Shown: positions 36,419-46,929 of the stretch, piece by piece
Position numbering within the stretch: position 1 is the first letter of the stretch
How the letters are laid out: each line of letters begins with the position of its first letter
NCBI GenBank assembly: GCA_020410785.1
Contig: CP084573.1
Coordinates: 620,001-684,000 of the forward strand
Length of the DNA stretch: 64,000 nucleotides
Direction of reading: 5' to 3'
Source: Rickettsia endosymbiont of Culicoides impunctatus
GTDB taxonomy: Bacteria; Pseudomonadota; Alphaproteobacteria; Rickettsiales; Rickettsiaceae
Program-made: the position numbers and the translations under genes
Notes under the pieces: generated by a model
What the model was told of the DNA's origin: nothing
Database searches by the model: none
The model's input: the letters and a program-made list of their open reading frames with translations, nothing else

Positions 36419-36631
36419 ATCAGTATGAGCTAATTCCTCTGGAGAAATAGTTTTGGTTATTACTATTAAGGGATTTAAAGTAATAGCCTTTAATTCTCGC
36501 TATGAATTGAATAAATATTTAAAAGTATTAGAAATATTTACTTGCTTTTGTAGTTGATCACTTAAAGTAGCCTGTTGTGCTAGTGCCTGACTTAACTGAT
36601 TAGATAAACTTTCTAAGTTACTCTTACTCAT
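36419..36631 (-). pseudogene. Severed N-terminus of the ankyrin gene
   Basis: ATG at 36631 opens MSKSNLESLSNQLSQALAQQ, runs 43 codons to TAG at 36500-36502, then continues in the same frame as RELKAITLNPLIVITKTISP into the ankyrin protein. A single nonsense change separates the natural start from the repeats. Confidence 0.65.
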
Positions 36632-36933
36632 AAATTATTACCTTGTTAATTCAATACCGTCCTAAATATATCTATAATCACCTTGATAGTATTAGTAGAG
36701 TTCATTTAATTATTATAAATCCATATATAATCAATCGCATTATTGTGTAATTCTAAAACTGCTTTATCGCTACTTGAATGGAAATCAATACCTGCTTAGG
36801 AGTCCACATTTTATGTACTATGCAATCAAGTTCATAACTCCTGCTAAAATACAAACCACCATCTTAAAAGTTGTTAAAATGACTTCTGAGATAGTGAGTA
36901 AATTATAAATTCAAAGAGTCCTTAAACTATCAA

Positions 36934-37173
36934 TCATGATGCGAACTATCTCCCATCAAACTTTGCTGAATGGCAGTTGTATCTGTTATCTCTTCCGTAT
37001 GATAAAGATGTGTTGCAACTACAACTGATTTGTCACAATGGCGACATCTGAACCGCCTATAGTTAGCGAACCATACATTTTTATATCGTATACGCCACTA
37101 TGATGAAAATATATTTTAGCTACAGTTTGGTTATTAGAATTTTGTTTGATAACTATTCATTTTGTGTTTTCAT
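36934..37173 (-). pseudogene. Decayed small gene
   Basis: From an ATG at 37173 (GGAG eight bases upstream) the reading must change frame twice to stay protein-like: MKTQNE; then NNQTVAKIYFHHSGVYDIKM and YGSLTIGGSDVAIVTNQL; then VVATHLYHTEEITDTTAIQQ and SLMGDSSHHD before TGA at 36934. Each segment has protein-like composition and no stop. About 78 codons; no family recognised. Confidence 0.45.
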
Positions 37174-37912
37174 GATATTTACTCCCATTTTAATTGTGTT
37201 AGTTTAGCAATCAGCTTTACAGCTAATTAAGCATCATCTCAAAAGTTAGGTTGTTGTTTCAACATCCATTCTACTGTTGAGTTAATTATCTTTACACATT
37301 CTTAATTTTAATGACAACAATTTATATACTATTTATCATAATATTTATTCTATAGGTTGTAAATCTACCACAGTAAAAGTTTTTTCTATATAGCTGTAAC
37401 TAATCCGATAGGAATTGTCATTATAATTTAGGCTATTTCTTCTTTTACTCTACTGTGTAAAGCAAATTTACTATCATTAATAACAACTCATGCACTGATT
37501 TCAACAGATAAATTTAGGAAACTTATTATTTACCACATATAGCTTAATCAAATAGAATGGCGACAAGAAGATAAAAATATAGAGAGAAAAAATTATAATA
37601 AAATCAGATACCAGGAAGTTATAATTTTTTTCAGGTACTTTGTGCAGCCTTGGCTGATGTTGCCATATGATACCAGAGTATAATTTTATGTAGGGTACTA
37701 AAGGATTAATATACCGCGTCAATTATTTCAATTGGTATTATATGGTTAAGCTAGACACTGTTAACAAAGGTATTTAACCAACTAGTTATCATGTTTTTAG
37801 TACAAATTATAAAAAAGAGATATATTATAATTTTATAGTAAAAATTTTGCTAATTAGCTATTAGTGGAGAATAAAAAAGGAGTATAATGGATATTATAGT
37901 TGGAAGGAACAG
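37174..37912. other. Gene-free AT-rich spacer
   Basis: Very AT-rich with only short frames; nothing recognised apart from ordinary upstream sequence of the ATPase gene at its right edge. A 73-codon minus-strand frame at 37501-37722 has no ribosome site or recognisable domain. Confidence 0.5.
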
Positions 37913-39739
37913 GTGAAAACAATGATAGAAGAAACAAACAAAATTGACGCTAATTATCAACCAACCATGCTAGTTGGTACTGATGATTTTAAGAAATTGT
38001 TGCTTAATAGCAATGTATTTGTTGATAAGAGTCTAATGATCAAAGAACTATTGGCTGATGGTGGGGATGTCGTATTAATCACTCGTCCAAGGCGTTGGGG
38101 GAAGAGTCTTAATATGGACATGGTGCGGAGATTTTTTGAGATAGAGGTAGATCAACATGGCAATCCTATACTACAAGAACAAAGAGTGAACTATAAACTA
38201 TTTGCTGGTGGAGAGGTAGATTTAGGATTAACTAGTGGTAAAAAAAGATTACTACAGCCTTTACAAATAGCAAAATACTCAGAGATTATGCTTGATTACC
38301 AAGGTCAATTTCCAGTTATTATTATAAGTTTCAAGGGTGTTAGGGGTAGTAGTTATGAAGAAATTGAAAGTAAAATCAGATATCAAATAACTGAATTATT
38401 TAGGGAATATCATTACTTAAAAGCAAAAGATGATGATACGCTAGATGCCGGACGAAAAGAGCAATTAACTAGATATTTTTCTGGAAAGTTTAACAAAGTA
38501 GAGCTTGAGAATAGTTTAAAATTTTTAAGTGACTTACTTTTTAAACATTTCAATCAAAAGGTCTATATATTAATTGACGAATATGATACGCCAATTAATA
38601 GTGCATATATGAAATTTGGCAATAATTCAGAAGAATTTGAGGAAGTAATATCTCTATTTCGGGCAATATTTGGTAATAGTCTTAAAACCAATGATTCATT
38701 ACAAAAAGGCTTCATTACCAGCATATTGCTTGTTGCTAAGGCTAATTTGTTTTCAGATTTGAATAATTTAACTGAATGTAGTTTACTAGATGAAAGATTT
38801 TCTAGCAGTTACGGGTTTACTCAAGCAGAAGTTGATGAATTATTAACTAAAGTACCAACCACTACAAAGCCAGAAGAAATTAAAAATTGGTATAATGGCT
38901 ATAATTTTGGTGGAGAAGTCATTTATAATCCATGGTCAATTATGCAATGTTTGGCAAGTAAAGGCAAGCTTGATCATTATTGGATTGATAGTGGTGGGAC
39001 TGATTGGATTGATCATGTATTGCTTTCAGATGAGATGCAACAAAATATCCAGGCTTTAGCTGCAGGTAAAACTATTACTTCTTCTATTACTAAACATATA
39101 AATTTTGCTGATATTAACCAACCAGAAGGGTTATTTAGCTTATTATTATTTAGTGGCTACCTAAACACAACTACCAAGATGCCAGAAAGAGATATTTATG
39201 ATTTATCTGCTCCTAACTACGAGGTGAAATATATTTATGAAAAGAGAATGCTACAATGGGTTACTAAACAAATAAAAATTGATAATTCTGGCTATTATTC
39301 TTTCGTTACTTTATTACCAGATGGTAAAATAGAGGCGTTTAAAGAGCGTTTGCAAGAGTTACTGCTTAATTCTACTAGTTTTTATCAAACAGGAGAGAAA
39401 AAAGCCGAATTATTTTATAGTGGCTTTATGCTCGGCTTTATTAATATGCTAGGTTCTAGTTATATAATATCGAGCGAACAAGAATCAGGAGATGGTCGTC
39501 CAGATATGATGATGATCCCAAAAGTTGGTAAAGGCGATAAAGCGATGATTATCGAGTATAAAATCGCTAAATCCTCAGAAGATCTAGCAGATATAGCCAA
39601 ATCTGGCTTACAACAAATTATTAACAAAAAATATGATAGTAAAATAAAAGAGCATTCACATGTAAAACAAATATTAAAAATTTCCTTAGCATTTTCTGGA
39701 AAAAATATGGAGTTACAATATGAAGTAACGAATCTCTAA
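37913..39739 (+). CDS. AAA-ATPase-like protein with C-terminal PD-(D/E)XK nuclease domain
   Basis: 608 residues from GTG at 37913 (AAGGA four bases upstream) or ATG at 37922. The N-terminal half is the AAA-ATPase_like family (PF09820): FKKLLLNSNVFVDKSLMIKE, P-loop ITRPRRWGKSLN at about 57-67 and Walker B YILIDEYDTPIN near 220, then AIFGNSLKTNDSLQKGFITS and WYNGYNFGG. The C-terminus is a PDDEXK_9-type nuclease: GRPDMMMIP and AMIIEYKIAKS. Such proteins are abundant in amoeba- and arthropod-associated bacteria; their role, perhaps in mobile DNA or defence, is not established. Intact, single gene. Confidence 0.85.
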   Translation: MKTMIEETNKIDANYQPTMLVGTDDFKKLLLNSNVFVDKSLMIKELLADGGDVVLITRPRRWGKSLNMDMVRRFFEIEVDQHGNPILQEQRVNYKLFAGGEVDLGLTSGKKRLLQPLQIAKYSEIMLDYQGQFPVIIISFKGVRGSSYEEIESKIRYQITELFREYHYLKAKDDDTLDAGRKEQLTRYFSGKFNKVELENSLKFLSDLLFKHFNQKVYILIDEYDTPINSAYMKFGNNSEEFEEVISLFRAIFGNSLKTNDSLQKGFITSILLVAKANLFSDLNNLTECSLLDERFSSSYGFTQAEVDELLTKVPTTTKPEEIKNWYNGYNFGGEVIYNPWSIMQCLASKGKLDHYWIDSGGTDWIDHVLLSDEMQQNIQALAAGKTITSSITKHINFADINQPEGLFSLLLFSGYLNTTTKMPERDIYDLSAPNYEVKYIYEKRMLQWVTKQIKIDNSGYYSFVTLLPDGKIEAFKERLQELLLNSTSFYQTGEKKAELFYSGFMLGFINMLGSSYIISSEQESGDGRPDMMMIPKVGKGDKAMIIEYKIAKSSEDLADIAKSGLQQIINKKYDSKIKEHSHVKQILKISLAFSGKNMELQYEVTNL

Positions 39740-40031
39740 TAATAGAGCGTAAGCACTTGTATAATAAGCAATTTGGTATCTGACTGGGTTCTGAAATTGT
39801 TCACTACGCCCCGCCAATACTTATTACCCTTCCAGGGATTTTGTAATTTTATAAAGCAATTCATATGCTCCCTATATGCTCCTTACAAGTTGGAAAATAA
39901 GGGGTATATTTGCTCTTAACCCCTCTTTAGTACTTGTGTTCAGCTGGAGGGATTATGCAACAAATAGTCAACTCTTCCTCCATCACTACCGATATTGGTG
40001 CCATAGTATAGACAAAATTTTACAAGACGAT
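39740..40031. other. Spacer without recognised gene
   Basis: No frame with a ribosome site or recognisable domain. It ends at the 107-bp palindromic element; 40139-40319 beyond the element is also without a gene. Confidence 0.4.
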
Positions 40032-40138
40032 TATAGTCAATTGATGAGAAGTTGGTGACGTTGTCGCTCAATGCTCGCCTATTACTTATAGGCGTCGCTC
40101 CATCGCTCCTAGCCCCAAATTCTCCTGAATTGACTATA
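40032..40138 (+). repeat. 107-bp palindromic element, copy 3
   Basis: Same orientation as copy 2, with a few base differences (for example GTTGTCGCTCAATGCTCGCC in the middle). Ends TATAGTCAATT / AATTGACTATA. Confidence 0.9.
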
Positions 40139-42396
40139 TATTAAAATATTTGGTATGAAACTTATGGGTATTAGGATTATAGACAATTAGTCATTTTAAC
40201 TGAGGCGGTAAATATACAAAAAATAGCTATCTCGAATAGTACATATCAATTATGGATATAAGTTATGTATTGCGTTTTTCACGCGTTCCGTTACAATGAA
40301 CCAAATAGGGAGTATATTTATGAGTAATGATAGAATTTCAGAAGCAGTGAAGATAGTAGGAGGTTATTCTTTTTTGATTGAAGAAGATGAGCGAGCTAAA
40401 AGCTCCTTAGAAAGTGCGTTAACTAAATTTTTTGATACTATCAATTCTGATGAAAAGGAGGAATATTTTAAAATAATAGTAAAATATGGTAATGTTCCTT
40501 CCCCTAAATTAGAAAATTTACGCACTGAACTGAATGGCTTATTTGACAAGCAACAATATCTAGCAGTAAATAATCCAGCTATTAAAGAGCTTAGTCGCTG
40601 CGATACTCAGTATGCTAGAACAGACCTTCAAGATACAATTAGCAAGGCTGTGTTAAATAATGACAAAATTGATCAGTCAAATAAACCAAATGTTTCACAG
40701 ATTGATCCTGTTATTGTAAATATTGACAACCAGAAATATGCTGTATGTGTACAAGATGATAACAAATATTTAGTCGGGCTTGAGAACCAAACAACTAATG
40801 CTATGGTATTAGCATATAATCAAGCAAATGGTATCACAGGTATTTTTAGTAATAGTGATATGTATGATATTAAACAAATTAGTGTTAACGGAGAATCTAA
40901 GGAGATATTTTTGGGAAGCTTTACAACAGGTACTAGCAGCACAGCTCATAGTGTAGAAGTAGTAATATACAAAGATACGGATGGTCAATATAGGACAACC
41001 GTTCTTGATCAAACATCATTTAAGAATAATCCAGACGCTAAGCCAGAATACCAAGAGAAATATCAAGGATTTATCAAAGATATCCACTCGGCTATTAAGA
41101 CACAATATAAAGATATAATTATTGATGAACAGAATATAGATTTTCGGTATGGTGTCTACCAGGTAGAGGGTAATTTGGCTGTATGTTTAGATGGATTAAT
41201 ATTTTTTGCGGATGACTTAATAAAAGAAAATTTTGATGTTCATAAGGCATTAACTCATGCAGCAGAAGAAATTCCGCTATCTCGTATGGCATTATCTAGG
41301 TTTAATGCTACGTGTGCGGTCATGGAACATAATGAGCAGAAAGTAGGATTGGAACAAATTCCTCTTGGTGATATTGACAAGAAACTAGATTTAAGAGAAT
41401 TTTTTACTAATAGCAGTGATGTAGAAACAATAAAGAAAATTCGTGATGGTAGTTATAGTAACGTAGAATTAGCAAAAATTTTTGTTGATGACTTTGGCAC
41501 ACAAGATAAGTACCTTAATGAGGAGGTTAAAAAAAGCTTAAAGGAATCTTTGGATAAGTTTAACGATACTACAGAAATAAAACTACTTACTAGCGGCAAT
41601 TTTGATAACAAAGCACTAGCAAAAATTATTACTAATAACTTTACTCATGAATAATTAGCAGACACATTTATTACTAAATGCGGGGGTGAAAAATTATTTC
41701 CAGAAATTATTACTGATAACTTTACTGCTGAAGAATTAAGCACAATTGAAAAAGGAGACAAGAAGCAAGGGATAACAATTATTATTAAAAAGTTTGATAT
41801 CAACCAACTAGCAGAAATTTTTATTGACAATTATAATGAGGAGGTATTAAGTAGAACCCGCAGTGGTGCAAGTACAATGGAAGATATTTTTAGTAATAAC
41901 ATTCCGAGAGGGCAAATCTCTCTGTATACCAAAGAATTAGCACTAATTCGTGATAATGCAGCGACTCAAGAAGCTAAAGAAGCGGTGCTGACTAAGCAAC
42001 TTTATAAAACAAAACTAAAAACAACCCTTGAGAGTAAATTTCGGAAAACAGAGCTGGAGAAAATTCTTGAACGATCTTATGAAAAAGGAGAATTAGAAAC
42101 AATGCTGAAGAAGGCTTTTGTGGAAAACAAACCTTCTATTAAAGCTGTGGTAGATGATATAGGTTTCCTAAGAAAATTAACAGACGCTGAATTACAATCC
42201 CTTAAAGGCAAGGAAGTTCAAGGCAAGATAACTCAGTTACCAAAGCAGGAGGTTATACAACTACAGACTGCTAAACAACAGGATGCAACACTAGATAACC
42301 AGCCTATAACACCGTTAGAACATACTGTTACGCCAATTATTGAACCACAGAACCAGCTTATACCACCGTTAAAACCTACTGTTGTGCAATCTGTTA

Positions 42397-43320
42397 TAGT
42401 AAAGGCAGTTGAGTTATGTTAGTGATTGTGATAATATAAAATGAAAAATGTCAACTAGCCCATACAGTATAGATTTAAGAGAAAAAGTAATAAAATATCT
42501 AGAAGCAGGAAATAGTCAAAGGTCAGCATCTAGAGTTTTTCAATTGAGCCCTACAACAGTAAATACATGGCATGTAAGGTATAAGAAAGAAGGTCATTAT
42601 CAAGCAAGGAAGTATAAAGGAGCAAAGCCTAGTATAGAAATGGATGATTTTATCAAGTATGTAGAAGAAAATCCTAATAGCAAAACGGAAGATATTGGTA
42701 AGAAATTTGGGATAAGCGCTAGTGGGGCAAGATATTGGCTAAGACAATTGGGATTTAGTTATAAAAAAAGCCTTTACCTATGTGGAAGCTAATGCTGAAA
42801 AGCGATGTAAGTATTTAGAAGATATCAAAGATCTAGCTACAGATGCGCTTGTGTATATAGATGAGAGCGGAATAGAGATGAACATTACCCAAGATAGAGG
42901 TTGGGGAAAGAAAGGTCAAACACTACAAGCAAAGAAGAGTGGGAAGTATTACCAAAGGACGAATATTATAGCAGGTTTGGTAGGTAATAAATCTATAGCC
43001 CCTTTTGTATTCAATGGCACCTGTAATACCGAACTATTTAATAATTGGGTAGAGCAATTTTTGATAAAAGAGCTTATAGCTGGTCAAGTTGTGATTTTAG
43101 ACAATGCTGCTTTTCATAAGTCTAAGAAGACTAAAGATTTAATAGAATCAGTAGGATGTAGGGTAATATTTTTACCACCTTACTCTCCTGACCTAAATCC
43201 AATAGAGAAATTTTGGGCTAATATGAAAAGGTGGATTAAACAAAAAATCGGGCTTTCACAAGAATTGTATAACACCATTTGTGCATTCTTTGCTGTAACA
43301 TAACTTAACTGCTTTTACTA
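42397..43320 (+). mobile_element. IS630-family insertion sequence
   Basis: Inverted ends of about 27 bp begin TAGTAAAGGCAGTTGAGTTA on the left and, on the other strand, TAGTAAAAGCAGTTAAGTTA on the right. A TA dinucleotide flanks each end (42395-42396, 43321-43322), the IS630/Tc1 target. The 924-bp element carries the two-frame transposase and interrupts a larger gene in frame. Confidence 0.92.
42448..43303 (+). CDS. IS630-family transposase in two overlapping frames
   Basis: Frame A (42448-42792) encodes an N-terminal helix-turn-helix with YSIDLREKVIKYLEAGNSQR, SASRVFQLSPTTVNTW and GKKFGISASGARYWLRQLGF. Frame B (from about 42768 to 43303) encodes the DDE core: VYIDESGIEMNITQDRGWGK, VVILDNAAFHKSKKTKDLIE and PPYSPDLNPIEKFWANMKRW, giving D, D and E. 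The change of frame falls at a run of seven A just before GCC (42764-42771), with SYKK leading to AFTYVEANAEKR in the other frame. Several IS630 elements are expressed by slippage at such A runs, so this may be functional rather than broken. Confidence 0.9.
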
Positions 43321-43874
43321 TAAGCCAGGTCTTAATTCCCAATTATATAATTTAGAGTTACGTCAAAAAGCAACTCTGATAGCAAGTAATTTAACCCAAC
43401 AAAATAGTACTAATACTATTGCATCAACAATCAATATTGTAGAGACAGTAGTTGCTAATCAAGATACTTTGTCTGAAGTGATTGGAAAAGAAAGGGGAAA
43501 ATCTCTGGAAAACAAAATTAACTCAATAAAAGAGAAACATCAGCAAGGCGATATAAAGGGTGTTGATCAAGGGTTCAAAGAATTAGCTAATGACTGCATA
43601 AAAATACAAGATACAAAAATGCCTTCAACTTGGCAAAAAATTGTTAATGTAATCAAGACTGCTGCTTCGGTTGTGTCTGCTGCTATTAGGGGAAAGTCAA
43701 GCGATATTAATATAAAAATGCCATTGTTTAGAAAAGCGTTGAAAGAATTAGGGGGACATGATAGTAAGTTCTCTAAGTGTTCATCAATGGCTCAGGACAT
43801 TTCGCAAAGCAATAAGCATAAATCTTCGTATCAAGGCAGGGCGTAGTGTGACTAGTTGCACGCTTTTTAACAAT

Positions 43875-43912
43875 GAGTAACGACATCACCAACTTCTCAT
43901 CAATTGACTATA
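43875..43912 (-). repeat. Half copy of the 107-bp palindromic element
   Basis: GAGTAACGACATCACCAACT through to AATTGACTATA matches only one arm of the full element; it lies between the end of the broken large gene and nuoM and may mark a rearrangement point. Confidence 0.7.
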
Positions 43913-43918
43913 TCACAA

Positions 43919-45415
43919 CTATTTTACAACAGATAATAGTTGTGACAAAATTTTGTGGATTGATACATCAAGCATGTTGATAATTGCATTTGGCAGCAAA
44001 CCTAAGTAAATTATTGTTATACATAATGGTATAATTGCAATCATTTCATAGAGATATAAATCTTTAAAGCTTGCAACCTGAACATTAGTAATTTGTCCTA
44101 GCATTACTTCTTTGTAAAGTTTTAGCATATAAACAGCTCCAAGAATAATACCAACAGCACTTATCATAGCTAGCACTATATTGGCTTGATAAATACCTAT
44201 TAAACTTAAAAATTCTCCTATAAAACCGCTAGTGCCTGGTAAACCTATAGAGCCAAGCATGGCGATCATAAACAAAGTGGCAAGTATTGGCATTTTATTT
44301 GCTACACCACCATATTGGTCTATTTCCTTAGTATGCAATCTATCATATAAAGTACCAACTATCAAAAACAAAGTAGATGCTACCACACCATGACTAATCA
44401 TTTGATATATTGCCCCCTTAATTCCCACTTCTGTCAAACTAAAAATCCCAGCAGTAACGTAGCCCATATGAGCTATCGATGAATAAGCTATCATCTTTTT
44501 CATATCTCTTTGAGCTAGTGCCACTAATGAACCATATATTACAGCAAATATACTCAGCACTAATACATAAAATGCAAATTCTTTTGATATATTTGGAAAC
44601 ATTGGTAATGACACTCGTAAAAAACCATATGCTCCAAGTTTTAATAATATACCAGCCAAAATGACAGACCCAGCAGTTGGTGCTTGTACGTGTGCATCAG
44701 GAAGCCATGTGTGGAATGGTAGCATAGGAACTTTTACCGCGAAGGCTATAAAGATTGCCAACCATAAAACTCTCTGCACCGATAATGCTAATAAAGGTAT
44801 TGATTCGTTCAGAACAAGCATATTAAAGCTGTGAACTTGGCTATAAATATATAGCAGCGACAATAAGAAAAATACCGAACCAAAGAAAGTATAGAGGAAG
44901 AACTTCACAGCCGCATAAACTCTATTTTCACCTCCCCAAATTCCTATAATTAGATACATTGGGATTAATATTACTTCAAAAAATAAGTAAAATAATAGTA
45001 AATTCATTGAGGAAAAAGCCCCAATGCAAAAAGATTCAATTAATAAAAAACAAAACAAAAATTCTTTAATATATTTTTTGACGGTAAATAGACTAGCTAT
45101 AATGCAGATAAGGGTTAAAAAGCTGGTCAGAACAACAAAAAATACTGAGATTCCATCGACTCCAATGTGGAATTCAAGACCTATATATTGAACCCAATTA
45201 TAGCATTCGACAAACTGATAAAGTTTTGATGTACTATCAAATTGAACTAATAAACAAATAGTAGCTATTAATGTTAGTACAGAGCTTAAAACTGCAACAT
45301 ATATCGCATAAACTTGTTTATTAACCGACCTACTCTGTCTAATAAACAGCAGGATATATAATGCACTTAGTAAAGGCAAGAAAATGCTTATTGATAAGAT
45401 CGGTAACTCTGGCAT
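43919..45415 (-). CDS. nuoM: NADH-quinone oxidoreductase subunit M
   Basis: 498 residues, about 14 membrane helices, one of the three antiporter-like proton-pumping subunits of respiratory complex I in the inner membrane. Hallmarks are LLLFYLFFEVILIPMYLIIG with the essential Glu, FAVKVPMLPFHTWLPDAHVQ with the essential Lys, and GIKGAIYQMISHGVVASTLF with the broken-helix His. Intact and normal length. In complex I operons it sits between nuoL and nuoN; here neither flanks it. It follows gatA by 20 bases on the same strand and ends beside a partial repeat, suggesting the nuo cluster was split by rearrangement. Confidence 0.97.
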   Translation of the reverse strand: MPELPILSISIFLPLLSALYILLFIRQSRSVNKQVYAIYVAVLSSVLTLIATICLLVQFDSTSKLYQFVECYNWVQYIGLEFHIGVDGISVFFVVLTSFLTLICIIASLFTVKKYIKEFLFCFLLIESFCIGAFSSMNLLLFYLFFEVILIPMYLIIGIWGGENRVYAAVKFFLYTFFGSVFFLLSLLYIYSQVHSFNMLVLNESIPLLALSVQRVLWLAIFIAFAVKVPMLPFHTWLPDAHVQAPTAGSVILAGILLKLGAYGFLRVSLPMFPNISKEFAFYVLVLSIFAVIYGSLVALAQRDMKKMIAYSSIAHMGYVTAGIFSLTEVGIKGAIYQMISHGVVASTLFLIVGTLYDRLHTKEIDQYGGVANKMPILATLFMIAMLGSIGLPGTSGFIGEFLSLIGIYQANIVLAMISAVGIILGAVYMLKLYKEVMLGQITNVQVASFKDLYLYEMIAIIPLCITIIYLGLLPNAIINMLDVSIHKILSQLLSVVK

Positions 45416-45435
45416 TCTAAACTCTAATAATCCAA

Positions 45436-46926
45436 TTAACTCCGTTTATTAGAATATATAAAACTAATATTTTTCGAACCACGCTCGATTGCTGCTGCCG
45501 CCTTTAAAGTATTACATTCATCAAGGGCTTTGCCTATTACTTGCATCCCAAGAGGTAATCCTCTAGAAGATAAAGCAGCTGGTACAGAACAACAAGGAAG
45601 ACCGGCAAGACTAGCTGGAATAGTAAATAAATCATTTAAATACATTGTCACAGGATTATCTTGTTTCTCACCTAAGTTAAAGGCTTCGGATGGGGCAGAT
45701 GGCAAAATTATTGCCTCAACTTGCCCAAAAGCTTTGTTAAAATCATCTGAAATCAAGCGTCTTATTTTTTGTGCTTTTAAATAATAAGCATCCATAAGAG
45801 TAGATGAAAGCAAATAAGTACCAATCATAATACGTCTTTTAACTTCAGAGCCAAAACCAGCACTCCTTGTTTTTTGATACATTTCTTCAATAGATACTCC
45901 ATCATTTTCTGCTCTAAAACCATATCTTACACCGTCATATCTTGATAAATTAGATGAGGTTTCAGCAGGTGCTATCACATAATATGCAGATAGTGCATAT
46001 TTAGAATATGGTAATGAAATATCAATAATTTCTACCCCATCATTTTTAAGAATATCAATAGTATTTTTCCACATCTTAATAATGTCAGGCTGTACACCCT
46101 GTTTTCTCATAAGATCAAATGGAACGCCTATCTTCATATTTTTTACACTAGCATTACATGCTGACCTTAGTTGTGGTACCTCGGAGTCGATAGAAGTAGA
46201 ATCCTTCTCATCAAATCCCATCATGGCTTGTAGCATTAAAGCGTTATCTTCAACAGTTCTTGTAAGCACGCCAGCTTGGTCAAGCGAACTAGCAAAAGCA
46301 ATCATCCCATATCTAGAACATCGACCATATGTTGGTTTGAATCCGACAACCCCGGTATAACTGGCAGGTTGACGAACAGAGCCACCTGTATCACTTCCAA
46401 GAGCTGCCATAGCTAAAAAAGCACTAACAGAAGCTGAGGCTCCCCCAGAAGAACCACCTGGGACTAGTGGAGTGGCAGGTGCGTCTACAGCCTTCCAAGG
46501 ACTAATAACGTTACCGAAATAGCTGGTAATATTAGCAGAACCCATGGCAAATTCATCCATATTAGTCTTACCAAGCATTATTGTACCATGCTCTTGCACT
46601 TTATTACTTACAGTCGATTCGTATGTTGGTATAAATTTACTAAGCATTCTTGAGCCTGCAGTAGTTAATACTCCTTTTGTACAAAAAATATCTTTTACAG
46701 AGATGGGAATTCCTTCTAATGACTTTTCTATTCCTTTATGGTAATTTTGATCAGCAATTTTAGCTTGCTGTAAAGCCGTATCTGTAGTTTCAGTAATATA
46801 GGCATTCAGCTCTTTATGCTTATCCATTTCTGCAATATGAGCTTTAGTTAGCTCAACACATGAGAATTCTTTGCTCTTTAGGGCTTTCAGGGCTTGGGTT
46901 ATGGTTAATTTTATAATTTCTGACAT
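45436..46926 (-). CDS. gatA: Asp/Glu-tRNA amidotransferase subunit A
   Basis: 496 residues, amidase-signature enzyme that frees ammonia from glutamine for conversion of misacylated Glu-tRNA(Gln) and Asp-tRNA(Asn). The Ser-cisSer-Lys triad is visible: [14 protein letters not shown] (Lys), [14 protein letters not shown] and [20 protein letters not shown]. Length is normal. It begins four bases after gatC on the same strand (typical coupling). gatB, the third subunit, does not follow as it commonly does; nuoM does. Confidence 0.97.
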   Translation of the reverse strand: MSEIIKLTITQALKALKSKEFSCVELTKAHIAEMDKHKELNAYITETTDTALQQAKIADQNYHKGIEKSLEGIPISVKDIFCTKGVLTTAGSRMLSKFIPTYESTVSNKVQEHGTIMLGKTNMDEFAMGSANITSYFGNVISPWKAVDAPATPLVPGGSSGGASASVSAFLAMAALGSDTGGSVRQPASYTGVVGFKPTYGRCSRYGMIAFASSLDQAGVLTRTVEDNALMLQAMMGFDEKDSTSIDSEVPQLRSACNASVKNMKIGVPFDLMRKQGVQPDIIKMWKNTIDILKNDGVEIIDISLPYSKYALSAYYVIAPAETSSNLSRYDGVRYGFRAENDGVSIEEMYQKTRSAGFGSEVKRRIMIGTYLLSSTLMDAYYLKAQKIRRLISDDFNKAFGQVEAIILPSAPSEAFNLGEKQDNPVTMYLNDLFTIPASLAGLPCCSVPAALSSRGLPLGMQVIGKALDECNTLKAAAAIERGSKNISFIYSNKRS

Positions 46927-46929
46927 ATT

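Larger units (their letters stand above)
40320..43846 (+). pseudogene. Large unrecognised gene, interrupted by a stop codon and an IS630 element
   Basis: Begins at the ATG at 40320 (GGGAG eight bases upstream; MSNDRISEAVKIVGGYSFLI). Removing the IS (42397-43320) and one TA leaves exactly 867 codons, in frame from start to the TAG at 43844-43846, apart from TAA at 41652-41654. The N-terminal part has no known domain. From about residue 370 degenerate repeats occur around LAKIFVDDF, LAKIITNNFT, FPEIITDNFT and LAEIFIDNY. A charged helical part with Pro-rich linkers follows, and the C-terminus ends KCSSMAQDISQSNKHKSSYQ. It may have been an exported effector; no signal peptide is visible and the function is unknown. 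Confidence 0.65.

Noticed and set aside
12053-36502. Recoding of TAG as sense
   Set aside because: Only two in-frame TAG cases, alongside TAA and TGA lesions and frameshifts, while normal genes also end in TAG; decay is simpler.
37501-37722. 73-codon minus-strand frame
   Set aside because: No ribosome site, aromatic-rich AT-driven composition and no recognisable motif.
43914-43944. Perfect 10-bp inverted repeat at the nuoM stop, considered as a terminator
   Set aside because: No T run follows the stem in the nuoM direction; kept only as a possible structure.
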